This document shows, in pieces, positions 1 to 6,791 of a stretch of 7,756 nucleotides of DNA. A model generated the notes under the pieces. That model was given only the letters and a program-made list of their open reading frames with translations. It was not told the origin of the DNA and did not search any database. The DNA lies in assembly GCA_017556895.1 (NCBI GenBank), contig JAFYLX010000070.1, forward strand, positions 1 to 7,756, in the 5' to 3' direction. The position numbers were made by a program, and so were the translations under genes. Source of the DNA: Bacillota bacterium (GTDB lineage Bacteria > Bacillota_A > Clostridia > Peptostreptococcales > Anaerovoracaceae). The first letter of the stretch is position 1. Each line of letters starts with the position of its first letter.

Positions 1-5
1 AACCT

Positions 6-48
6 TTTGTTTTATATGGCTTTATATTATAATCGAAGTAGGTATAAC
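6..48 (+). promoter_or_regulatory. Candidate sigma-A promoter(s) for the nucleoside importer operon
   Basis: Two overlapping candidates lie upstream of the lipoprotein gene. One has a perfect -10 TATAAT at 28-33, but the region where its -35 should be is poor (TTGTTT at 7-12 with a short 15-base spacer). The other pairs TTTATA (21-26) with TATAAC (43-48) over a 16-base spacer, 4/6 and 5/6 matches to consensus. Either would give a leader of only about 20-35 bases before the start codon. The true promoter could also lie upstream of the window. This is by-eye consensus matching only. Confidence 0.4.
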
Positions 49-61
49 TAATTATTCATTT

Positions 62-67
62 AGGAGG
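62..67 (+). promoter_or_regulatory. Ribosome binding site of the BMP lipoprotein gene
   Basis: A perfect AGGAGG sits 7 bases before the ATG at 75, which fixes that start. The strength of the site fits a protein made in large amounts, as expected for an importer's binding protein. Confidence 0.85.
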
Positions 68-74
68 AAATCAA

Positions 75-1214
75 ATGAAGAAATTAATTGCAGTATTACT
101 AATTTTAGTAATGGTATTCTCATTTGCTGCTTGCGGTGGCGGTGGAAGTGATTCCGGTATGAAGATCACTTTAGTTACTGACAAGGGTAACATCGATGAC
201 AAGTCCTTTAACCAGGGTTCTTGGGAAGGCGTTATCGAATTCTGCGAAGCAAATGGAATGAAAGAAAACGTAGACTATCAGTACATTAAGCCAGAAGAAG
301 CTTCCGATGCTGGTTATTTAGCAGCAATCGATTTAGCTGTTCAGGGTGGCGCTAATGTTGTTGTATGTCCTGGTTTCTTATTCGAAGTAGCTGTATACGA
401 AGCACAGACTAAGTACCCAGATGTTAAGTTCTTAATCATCGACGGTGCTCCTCATACTGCTGACTATGCAACATATGAAACTAAGTCCAACGTAGCTTCC
501 ATCATGTATGCTGAAGAAGAATCCGGTTACTTAGCTGGTTACGCTGCTGTTAAAGACGGTTTAACTAAGCTTGGTTTCATGGGTGGTATGGCAGTTCCTG
601 CAGTACAGGCATTCGGCTATGGTTACCTTCAGGGTGCTGATGCTGCTGCTAAGGAATTAGGCGTAGACGTATCTGTTCTTTACCACTACACAGGTGACTT
701 CGCTGAAACTGACCAGAACAAGGCTACAGCTAAGACTATGTACCAGCAGGGTACAGAATTAATCTTCGCTTGCGGTGGTTCCGTAGGTAAGTCCGTATTC
801 TCCGCTGCTGCAGAAGCAGAAGCTAAGACTATTGGTGTAGACGTTGACCAGAGATACGACAGTGAAACTGTTGTAACATCTGCAGTTAAGGGCTTAGGCG
901 CATCCGTAATGGCTGTTCTTGAATCTATTAAGGATGGTACATTTGATACTTATGCTGCTAAGACAACTTACTTCGATGCTAAAAATGATGGTGTAGGTCT
1001 TCCTACAGTAGTTCTTGATGGATCTAGCGATGACGCATTCGACAGATTTGAAAAGTTCACTAAGGCTGATTACGATGCAGTATTCGCAAAGTTAGTTGAC
1101 GGTTCTGTTGATCCAATTAGAACAATTACAGTTGCTAACACTGACGGCTATGCTACTGCTGACGAATTAACTACAGGTCTAAACCTAACTAAGGTTACTG
1201 TAACTGTTAGATAG
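75..1214 (+). CDS. bmpA: BMP-family nucleoside-binding lipoprotein of an ABC importer
   Basis: This is the extracellular substrate-binding protein of the importer encoded downstream. It is 379 residues, a usual length for the BMP/Med/PnrA family. It opens with a lipoprotein signal: Lys2-Lys3, a hydrophobic stretch to about residue 17, then lipobox FAAC with Cys20 as the lipidated residue, followed by a flexible Gly/Ser linker. The mature domain begins near residue 30. Family motifs include the N-terminal DKGNIDDKSFNQ stretch (36-47), the GFMGGMAVPAVQAFGYG region (167-183) and GVDVDQ (254-259). In PnrA-type proteins an Asp of the last motif contacts the ribose of the bound nucleoside. Purine nucleosides are the best guess for the ligand, from family and operon context; the sequence alone does not prove it. 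The gene ends in tandem in-frame stops (TAG TAA). A terminator-like hairpin follows, so this gene is likely expressed more than those downstream. Confidence 0.93.
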   Translation: MKKLIAVLLILVMVFSFAACGGGGSDSGMKITLVTDKGNIDDKSFNQGSWEGVIEFCEANGMKENVDYQYIKPEEASDAGYLAAIDLAVQGGANVVVCPGFLFEVAVYEAQTKYPDVKFLIIDGAPHTADYATYETKSNVASIMYAEEESGYLAGYAAVKDGLTKLGFMGGMAVPAVQAFGYGYLQGADAAAKELGVDVSVLYHYTGDFAETDQNKATAKTMYQQGTELIFACGGSVGKSVFSAAAEAEAKTIGVDVDQRYDSETVVTSAVKGLGASVMAVLESIKDGTFDTYAAKTTYFDAKNDGVGLPTVVLDGSSDDAFDRFEKFTKADYDAVFAKLVDGSVDPIRTITVANTDGYATADELTTGLNLTKVTVTVR

Positions 1215-1225
1215 TAAAAGCTAAT

Positions 1226-1257
1226 AGGGGGAGGGGAACTTCCCCCTTTTCTTTTTT
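1226..1257 (+). terminator. Intrinsic (probably leaky) terminator after the lipoprotein gene
   Basis: The arm AGGGGGA (1226-1232) pairs with TCCCCCT (1241-1247) around an 8-base loop, and a T-rich tract interrupted by one C runs to 1257. An alternative register pairs GGGG (1233-1236) with CCCC (1242-1245). It lies 11 bases past the lipoprotein stop and before the ATPase gene. No convincing promoter is seen between it and that gene, so partial read-through is the likely way the rest of the operon is transcribed. Confidence 0.8.
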
Positions 1258-1270
1258 AAGAAAAAACATT

Positions 1271-1276
1271 GGAGAG
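1271..1276 (+). promoter_or_regulatory. Ribosome binding site deciding the GTG start of the ATPase gene
   Basis: GGAGAG lies 6 bases ahead of a GTG at 1283. It supports GTG as the start rather than the internal ATG (Met9), which would cut into the conserved first strand of the ATPase domain. The site and start are weaker than those of the neighbouring genes, in line with lower output than the lipoprotein. Confidence 0.7.
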
Positions 1277-1282
1277 ATTAAC

Positions 1283-2821
1283 GTGGATAATAAATATATC
1301 ATAGAAATGCTTAATATCAGAAAGGAATTCCCTGGTATTGTTGCAAATGATGACATTACATTACAACTTAAAAAAGGTGAAATCCATGCTTTACTTGGCG
1401 AAAATGGTGCGGGTAAGTCTACTTTAATGAGCGTATTATTCGGTCTTTACCAGCCAGAAAAGGGTGAAATTCGCAAAAACGGAGAAGTTGTTAAGATTAA
1501 CAATCCTAATGATGCCAATGATTTAGGTATTGGTATGGTTCACCAGCACTTCAAGTTGGTTGAAATTTTCACTGTATTAGAAAATATTATTCTAGGTGTA
1601 GAACCTAACAAGATGGGCTTCATCCAGAAGAAGGAAGCCAGAAAGAAAGTGGTTGAATTAAGTGAAAAGTATGGACTTAAGGTTGACCCAGACGCTTTAA
1701 TTGAGAATATTTCTGTTGGTATGCAGCAGAGAGTAGAAATTCTTAAGATGCTTTATCGTGAAAACGAAATTCTAATTTTTGACGAACCTACGGCTGTATT
1801 AACACCGCAGGAAATCGATGAGTTAATGAAAATCATGAAAAACTTTGCTGCTGAAGGCAAATCTATTCTTTTCATCACTCATAAACTAAACGAGATTATG
1901 GCAGTTGCTGACAGATGTACTGTTTTAAGAAAGGGTAAGTATGTTGGTACTGTTGACATAAAGGATACAAGCAAAGAAGAACTTTCCAAGATGATGGTAG
2001 GTAGAGATGTAAACTTTAAGGTTGACAAGACTGACGCTAAACCAAGTGAAACAATTCTATCTGTCAAAGATGTTTGCGTTCAATCAAAACTTGGTGGCCA
2101 TGATTCTGTAAGCAATGTTTCATTCGATGTAAAAGCAGGAGAAATCGTTTGTCTTGCTGGTATCGATGGAAACGGCCAGACTGAATTTGTACAGGCTTTA
2201 ACAGGACTTGACAAAATTAAATCCGGCAGCATTTCTATCTGTGGTGAAGATATGACAAAAGCGAGCATCCGTAAGAGAACTAAAGCTGGCATGAGCCATA
2301 TTCCTGAAGATAGACATAAACACGGTTTAATTCTTGACTATAGCCTTGAAGATAATATTGTTCTTCAGCGTTACTACGAACCTGAATTCCAGAAGAATGG
2401 ATTTATCAAGAGAGATGCCGTTCGTGAATATGCTAACAAGATTATTGATCAGTATGACGTAAGAAGTGGTCAGGGTGCCATCACTATTGCTAGAAGTATG
2501 TCCGGTGGTAACCAGCAGAAGGCTATCGTTGGTAGAGAAATCGACAAGGAACATAAGTTATTAGTTGCCGTTCAGCCTACTAGAGGTATGGACGTTGGTG
2601 CGATTGAATACATTCATAAGCAGTTAATCGCTACAAGAGATGAAGGCAAGGCAGTATTACTTGTATCTCTTGAACTTGATGAAGTTATGAATGTAAGTGA
2701 TAGAATTTTAGTTATGTATGAAGGCGAAATCGTAGGTGAACTTGATCCTAAGACAACTACTGTTGAAGAATTAGGTTTATACATGGCTGGTGCTAAGAGA
2801 AGTGGAAAGGAGGATAAATAA
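1283..2821 (+). CDS. nupA: Nucleoside ABC importer, double ATP-binding subunit
   Basis: This cytoplasmic ATPase drives the importer. Its 512 residues carry two fused nucleotide-binding domains, the usual form for BMP-type nucleoside (YufO/NupA) and simple-sugar importers. Domain 1 is canonical: Walker A GENGAGKST (39-47), Q-loop Gln88, signature ISVGMQQ (143-149), Walker B EILIFDEP (162-169) and H-loop His200. Domain 2 is degenerate where catalysis occurs: its Walker A region reads GIDGNGQT (293-300) with no Lys, its Walker B reads LLVAVQP (426-432) with Gln431 in place of the catalytic Glu, and Leu463 sits at the H-loop position. It keeps a good signature, MSGGNQQK (406-413). Only the ATP site made from domain 1 Walker A and domain 2 signature should therefore hydrolyse efficiently. 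This asymmetry is typical of the family and not decay. The start is GTG. The stop codon directly abuts the ATG of the next gene, and that gene's ribosome binding site is embedded in this gene's last codons. Confidence 0.94.
   Translation: MDNKYIIEMLNIRKEFPGIVANDDITLQLKKGEIHALLGENGAGKSTLMSVLFGLYQPEKGEIRKNGEVVKINNPNDANDLGIGMVHQHFKLVEIFTVLENIILGVEPNKMGFIQKKEARKKVVELSEKYGLKVDPDALIENISVGMQQRVEILKMLYRENEILIFDEPTAVLTPQEIDELMKIMKNFAAEGKSILFITHKLNEIMAVADRCTVLRKGKYVGTVDIKDTSKEELSKMMVGRDVNFKVDKTDAKPSETILSVKDVCVQSKLGGHDSVSNVSFDVKAGEIVCLAGIDGNGQTEFVQALTGLDKIKSGSISICGEDMTKASIRKRTKAGMSHIPEDRHKHGLILDYSLEDNIVLQRYYEPEFQKNGFIKRDAVREYANKIIDQYDVRSGQGAITIARSMSGGNQQKAIVGREIDKEHKLLVAVQPTRGMDVGAIEYIHKQLIATRDEGKAVLLVSLELDEVMNVSDRILVMYEGEIVGELDPKTTTVEELGLYMAGAKRSGKEDK
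2806..2813 (+). promoter_or_regulatory. Ribosome binding site of the first permease gene, inside the ATPase gene
   Basis: AAAGGAGG lies 8 bases before the ATG at 2822 and within the last codons (Lys-Glu-Asp-Lys tail) of the ATPase gene. Translation of the two genes is probably coupled. Confidence 0.85.
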
Positions 2822-3949
2822 ATGGGTAAAGAAAAGAAAAATAATGCTGTTACTCTAAATAATTTAAAATCCTTTGCGAATTCCTCTAGTATGGATGCTG
2901 TTAAAGCAGCTGTACTTGCAGCTGTTTTGGGTTTAGTCTTTGGATTTATCGTAATGCTACTTGCAAACCCAGCTCAGGCAGGAACAGGTATGTATGCACT
3001 ACTTGTTGGTGGCCTTGGAAGAATTCCGGACGTATTCTACTATGCAACTCCTATCATGATGACAGGTCTTGCAGTAGGATTTGCATACAAGATGGGTATG
3101 TTTAACATCGGTGCTTCTGGACAGTTTACAATGGGTATGTTCTGGGCAATGTATGTTGGCTTTATGATTGATATGCCGCCTGTAATTCACTGTGTAGTAG
3201 CAGTACTTGCAGGTATGATTGGTGGTGTGGTTTGGGGCTTTATCCCAGGATTCTTCAAAGCTTATTTCAATGTAAATGAAGTAATTACTTCTATTATGTT
3301 TAACTACATCGGCATGTATCTTGTAGATATGTGGGTACAGAACAACGGAGAAATGTATGTTTCTTCTATGACAAGAACAGCTTATCTTCCAGGCTCTGTA
3401 CAGTTACTATCTTTAGGAGTAGCAACTTCCAGCGTGAATATTGCGATTATCATAGCAATTCTTCTTGCAGTTGCATTGTATATTGTACTTTACAAGACTA
3501 CATTTGGTTACGAATTAAGAGCTACTGGTTTTAATAAGCATGGTGCAGAATATGCCGGTATGAACGGTAAGAAAAATATTATTCTTACTATGGTAATCGC
3601 TGGTGGACTTGCTGGTCTTGGCGGTGCCTTTGCAATTTTAGCACCTGCTACAATCGCAGGAAGCTCAATGACATATGAACCAGTAAATGTAATTGCCGGA
3701 GAAGGTTTCGATGGTATTGCGGTTGCATTACTAGGTGCATCAAACCCAATCGGTATCATTTTCTCAGCACTATTTATTTCCTTATTAAAGTGCGGTGGTA
3801 CTCTTGCAAGCTTATACGGATTTAAGCCAGAAATCGTTGACGTAGTAATCGCTATTATCATTTACTTCTCAGCTTTTGCTATGTTTATGAACTCAATGCT
3901 TAAGACTAAACTAGCAAAGCTTGGTAAAAAGAAAGATAAGGAGGTGTAG
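2822..3949 (+). CDS. nupB: Nucleoside ABC importer permease, larger subunit (YufP/NupB type)
   Basis: This is one of two unlike membrane subunits that form the transport channel. It is 375 residues and belongs to the BPD_transp_2 permease family. A charged N-terminal tail is followed by roughly nine or ten hydrophobic segments, from about residue 27 to 356, and a Lys-rich cytoplasmic C-terminus. Family motifs are FNIGASGQ (94-101), NEVITSIMFNYI (152-163), the likely ATPase-contacting loop ELRATGFNKHGAEYAGMN (231-248) and GEGFDGIAVALLGASNPIG (293-311). The first motif is usually FNIGxEGQ, so Ser99 replaces a commonly acidic residue. The gene starts immediately after the ATPase stop with no spacing, and the second permease follows after 3 bases, so production of all three should be coupled. 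The family assignment is firm. The substrate is inferred from the operon. Confidence 0.92.
   Translation: MGKEKKNNAVTLNNLKSFANSSSMDAVKAAVLAAVLGLVFGFIVMLLANPAQAGTGMYALLVGGLGRIPDVFYYATPIMMTGLAVGFAYKMGMFNIGASGQFTMGMFWAMYVGFMIDMPPVIHCVVAVLAGMIGGVVWGFIPGFFKAYFNVNEVITSIMFNYIGMYLVDMWVQNNGEMYVSSMTRTAYLPGSVQLLSLGVATSSVNIAIIIAILLAVALYIVLYKTTFGYELRATGFNKHGAEYAGMNGKKNIILTMVIAGGLAGLGGAFAILAPATIAGSSMTYEPVNVIAGEGFDGIAVALLGASNPIGIIFSALFISLLKCGGTLASLYGFKPEIVDVVIAIIIYFSAFAMFMNSMLKTKLAKLGKKKDKEV
3938..3944 (+). promoter_or_regulatory. Ribosome binding site of the second permease gene
   Basis: AAGGAGG, continuing as AAGGAGGTG, overlaps the last codons of the first permease gene and sits 8 bases before the ATG at 3953. 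It is almost fully complementary to the 16S rRNA 3' end. Confidence 0.87.
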
Positions 3950-3952
3950 TTT

Positions 3953-4918
3953 ATGGACGTATTAGTTTATTTAATTCAGAGTACACTTCCTGTAGCAATC
4001 CCATTATTATTAGTAGCTTTCGGTGGTATGTTCAGTGAACGAAGCGGTGTTATCAACTTAGCACTTGAAGGTATCATGTTATTTGGTGCTTTTTCTGGTT
4101 GTTTATTTGTATACTTCTTCCCAAGCATTTCCCCGAATGCACAGGTAGTCCTTTTAATTGCTACGGTAATTGCGGCTGTTGGTGGTATGTTATTCTCATT
4201 ACTACTTTCCTTCGCTGCGATTAATATGAAAGCAGACCAGACTATCACAGGTACTGCAATGAATATGTTCGTTCCTGCATTAGTGTTATTACTTTGCAAG
4301 ATGACATTTAACAATGATGGTGTTACAACAAATCTAAGATTCTATATCAAAGAAGTAGAAGGTTTATGTAACATTCCAATCATCGGCGACTTATTCTTTA
4401 AAAACACATACTTAACAGTTTATGTGGGATTTGCAATCGTAGCAATTTTAACAGTTGTATATTATAAGACAAGCTTTGGTTTAAGATTAAGAGCTTGTGG
4501 TGAACATCCACACGCAGCTGACTCTGTTGGTATCAACGTACACGTAATGCGTTATGCGGGCGTTACGATCTCCGGATTCTTAGCTGGTGTTGGTGGTTTC
4601 TACTATGCTGTAGGTATTATGGATGCTAACTGTAACGGACACACAGGTGTAGCTGGTTTCGGTTTCTTAGCATTAGCAGTAATGATCTTCGGTCAGTGGA
4701 AGCCAGGTAAGATTGTGTTAGCTGCAATATTCTTTGCATTTATGAGAACATTAGTGTACTCAGTACCTCTAATTCCTTTCTTAGATGCATTAAACATCAA
4801 TGCTGCTTACTACAAGATGCTACCATACGTAGTAACAATGATTGTACTTGCCTTCACTTCAAAGCACTCAAGAGCTCCAAAAGCAGAAGGTATTCCTTAC
4901 GACAAGGGACAGAGATAA
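3953..4918 (+). CDS. nupC: Nucleoside ABC importer permease, smaller subunit (YufQ/NupC type)
   Basis: This is the second channel subunit and partner of the preceding permease. At 321 residues it has the normal length for the YufQ/NupC branch of the BPD_transp_2 family. About eight or nine hydrophobic segments span residues 5 to 302. Diagnostic stretches are SGVINLALEG (31-40) near the N-terminus, the likely cytoplasmic coupling loop GLRLRACGEHPHAADSVGIN (176-195) and GFGFLALAVMIFGQWKPGK (235-253). The C-terminus is short, basic and polar, ending DKGQR. It is the last gene of the importer operon: its start follows the previous stop by 3 bases, while 70 non-coding bases containing a hairpin and a possible new promoter follow it. 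No truncation or frameshift is seen. Confidence 0.92.
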   Translation: MDVLVYLIQSTLPVAIPLLLVAFGGMFSERSGVINLALEGIMLFGAFSGCLFVYFFPSISPNAQVVLLIATVIAAVGGMLFSLLLSFAAINMKADQTITGTAMNMFVPALVLLLCKMTFNNDGVTTNLRFYIKEVEGLCNIPIIGDLFFKNTYLTVYVGFAIVAILTVVYYKTSFGLRLRACGEHPHAADSVGINVHVMRYAGVTISGFLAGVGGFYYAVGIMDANCNGHTGVAGFGFLALAVMIFGQWKPGKIVLAAIFFAFMRTLVYSVPLIPFLDALNINAAYYKMLPYVVTMIVLAFTSKHSRAPKAEGIPYDKGQR

Positions 4919-4927
4919 AAATATAAT
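4899..4927 (+). promoter_or_regulatory. Candidate sigma-A promoter for ygiQ and the methyltransferase gene
   Basis: A -35-like ACGACA (4899-4904, 4/6) and a perfect -10 TATAAT (4922-4927) are separated by exactly 17 bases. The -35 lies in the last codons of the second permease gene. Transcription would begin near 4934, just before the hairpin at 4936-4967, placing that hairpin at the very 5' end of the ygiQ message. This is by-eye matching, and such boxes are common by chance in AT-rich DNA. Confidence 0.45.
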
Positions 4928-4935
4928 TAAGCTAA

Positions 4936-4967
4936 AAATGGGGGCGCTTACTCAGCGTACCCCATTT
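4936..4967. terminator. Strong intergenic hairpin after the importer operon
   Basis: AAATGGGG (4936-4943) pairs with CCCCATTT (4960-4967). Inside it, GCGCT (4944-4948) pairs with AGCGT (4954-4958, one G-T pair) around loop TACTC, with A4959 bulged. That is about 13 pairs. On the + strand the following bases (AATGCTATATG) are a poor T-tract, whereas on the - strand the stem runs into ATTTTTAGC. It may end importer transcripts, protect a 3' end after processing, or act as a 5' stem-loop of the ygiQ message. The hairpin is certain; its role is not. Confidence 0.55.
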
Positions 4968-4976
4968 AATGCTATA

Positions 4977-4982
4977 TGAGGT
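4977..4982 (+). promoter_or_regulatory. Ribosome binding site of ygiQ
   Basis: TGAGGT, with core GAGG at 4978-4981, lies about 7 bases before the ATG at 4989. It is weaker than the sites of the importer genes and begins 9 bases after the hairpin ends. Confidence 0.6.
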
Positions 4983-4988
4983 TAGGCC

Positions 4989-6782
4989 ATGTTTTTACCA
5001 ATTAATAAAGATGATATGATAAAGAGAGGCTGGGACGAAGTTGATTTCGTTCTAGTAACAGGAGACTCCTATGTGGACCATCATTCCTTTGGTACTGCAA
5101 TCATAGGAAGAGTTTTGGAAAGCCACGGATATAAGGTGGCTGTTTTAGCGCGCCCTGATTACAAATCTGTAGAGGACTTTAGACGTTTTGGCAAACCTCG
5201 ACTTGGATTTTTAGTAAATAGCGGTGTTGTTGACTCTATGGTTAACAACTATTCTGTATTTAAACACAAGAGAAAAAAAGACGAGTATGCTCCAGGGGGA
5301 GAAGCTGGAGCTAGACCTGATAGGGCCGTAATCGTTTATGCAAACCGAGCTAAAGAAGCTTATAAAGGCGTGCCTGTAATTATTGGTGGCCTTGAAGCAA
5401 GTTTAAGAAGACTTGGTCACTATGATTATTGGAGCGATAATGTGCGTCGTTCAGTCCTTCTAGATTCAAAGGCAGATTTACTTATTTATGGTATGGGCGA
5501 AAGAGCAATCGTTGAAATTGCTGATGCTTTAGATTCAGGGCTAGATGTAAAGGACGTTACATGGATTAAAGGAACATGTTTCAAGAGCAAGGAAGAACCT
5601 ACTGGAGAAGATTGGGTTAGACTTCCTGATTTCGAAGATATTAAAGAGAATAAAAGAGCATATGCGGAAAGCTTTGCCATTCAATACAAAAATAACGATG
5701 CTATTTCTGCAAAAGGATTGGTAGAAAAGTACACAGATACTGTTTGGGTTTGCCAAAACTCACCTCAGATGCCACTTGAACAGGATGAACTTGATGCGAT
5801 TTATGAACTTCCATTCGAAAACGAAGCACATCCTGTTTACAAAGACATGGGAGGAATTCCTGCCTTTACAGAAATTAAGTTTAGTATCGTTAGTTCAAGA
5901 GGTTGCTTTGGCGGATGTAGCTTCTGTGCCTTAACTTATCATCAAGGAAGACAAGTTAGAGCTAGAAGTAAGGAATCCATTGTGCAGGAAGCAAAACTTC
6001 TTACGGAAAAACCAGACTTCAAGGGATATATTCACGATGTAGGTGGACCAACTGCTAACTTTAGAGGCCCTGCTTGCCAGAAACAGACAAAACTGGGAGT
6101 ATGTACTGATAAAGATTGCCTATATCCTAAGGTTTGTCCTGCAATTAAGGCTGACCATAGCGAATATTTAGACGTGCTTGAGGCAGTCCGTAACCTTGAT
6201 AAAGTTAAAAAGGTATTTATTCGTTCAGGAATAAGATACGACTATCTTCTTGCAGACCCTAATCACGGCAAATTCATAGAAGAGTTATGTAAGCACTACG
6301 TGAGTGGTACATTAAAGGTTGCTCCAGAGCATATTGCACCTGGCGTTCTAAAGTGCATGCATAAGTCATCTAAAGACGTTTTCTTGAAGTTTACTGAAAA
6401 GTATAAGAAAACTAATGAAAAGTTAGGAAAGAAACAATATCTCATTCCATATTTAATTTCCAGTCATCCTGGAAGCACAATGAAGGAAGCAGTAGAGCTT
6501 GCCTTATTCTTAAAAGATTATGGATTTGTTCCGGATCAGGTACAGGATTTCTATCCTACACCGGGTACTCTTGCAACATGTATGTATTATACTGAGCTAG
6601 ATCCATTATCAATGAAGCCTGTATACGTTGCAAAGAATATGGAAGAAAAGAAGATGCAACGTGCTTTAATACATTTCCATAAGCCAGAAAACAGAAAACT
6701 TGCAGAGAAGGCTCTTGTTGCAGCTGGCAGAAGAGACTTGATTCCTGTTTTCTTCTCAAAAAATTACAAAAAAAGAAGATAG
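4989..6782 (+). CDS. ygiQ: YgiQ-family radical SAM protein, function unknown
   Basis: This is a predicted cytoplasmic iron-sulfur enzyme of the YgiQ (UPF0313) family. It uses S-adenosylmethionine to start radical chemistry; the substrate is not known for the family. It is 597 residues, somewhat shorter than the E. coli protein. The N-terminal family domain begins directly at FLPIN (2-6), followed by GWDEVDFVLVTGDSYVDHHS (14-33) and IIGGLEASLRRLGHYDYW (131-148). The radical SAM core has the cluster-binding motif CFGGCSFC (Cys306, Cys310, Cys313). Beyond it lie four more cysteines (363, 372, 377, 383) in a C-x8-C-x4-C-x5-C pattern, also typical of the family and suggestive of a second metal site. 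Later motifs include VAPEHIAPGVLKCM (444-457), YLISSHPGST (488-497) and QDFYPTPGT (519-527). The C-terminal segment ends KPENRKLAEKALVAAGRRDLIP (565-586). It is separated from the importer by a hairpin but lies only 9 bases from the methyltransferase gene, so it probably shares a transcript with that gene. Confidence 0.93.
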   Translation: MFLPINKDDMIKRGWDEVDFVLVTGDSYVDHHSFGTAIIGRVLESHGYKVAVLARPDYKSVEDFRRFGKPRLGFLVNSGVVDSMVNNYSVFKHKRKKDEYAPGGEAGARPDRAVIVYANRAKEAYKGVPVIIGGLEASLRRLGHYDYWSDNVRRSVLLDSKADLLIYGMGERAIVEIADALDSGLDVKDVTWIKGTCFKSKEEPTGEDWVRLPDFEDIKENKRAYAESFAIQYKNNDAISAKGLVEKYTDTVWVCQNSPQMPLEQDELDAIYELPFENEAHPVYKDMGGIPAFTEIKFSIVSSRGCFGGCSFCALTYHQGRQVRARSKESIVQEAKLLTEKPDFKGYIHDVGGPTANFRGPACQKQTKLGVCTDKDCLYPKVCPAIKADHSEYLDVLEAVRNLDKVKKVFIRSGIRYDYLLADPNHGKFIEELCKHYVSGTLKVAPEHIAPGVLKCMHKSSKDVFLKFTEKYKKTNEKLGKKQYLIPYLISSHPGSTMKEAVELALFLKDYGFVPDQVQDFYPTPGTLATCMYYTELDPLSMKPVYVAKNMEEKKMQRALIHFHKPENRKLAEKALVAAGRRDLIPVFFSKNYKKRR

Positions 6783-6786
6783 GTGA
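6781..6786 (+). promoter_or_regulatory. Ribosome binding site of the methyltransferase gene
   Basis: AGGTGA overlaps the ygiQ stop codon (TAG at 6780-6782) and is 5 bases from the ATG at 6792. The overlap suggests translational coupling of the two genes. The match to the consensus is moderate. Confidence 0.55.
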
Positions 6787-6791
6787 ATTAG

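Noticed and set aside
1..74. Purine riboswitch upstream of the nucleoside importer
   Set aside because: Such a switch would suit the operon, but the visible 74 bases show no three-way-junction core or terminator/antiterminator pair. Sequence further upstream is not available.
2153..2680. Mutational decay of the second ATPase domain
   Set aside because: The frame is intact, the signature motif is perfect and the same substitutions are typical of this importer family.
3508..3861. 117-codon open frame on the - strand inside the first permease gene
   Set aside because: It is antisense to a clearly conserved membrane protein gene, with no RBS and no recognisable protein; it arises from the codon bias of the + strand gene.
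3976..4314. 112-codon open frame on the - strand inside the second permease gene
   Set aside because: It is antisense shadow of a conserved permease, with low-complexity Asn/Thr/Lys-rich translation and no RBS support.
5486..5756. Two overlapping short - strand frames inside ygiQ
   Set aside because: They overlap each other and the conserved radical SAM gene and resemble no known protein.
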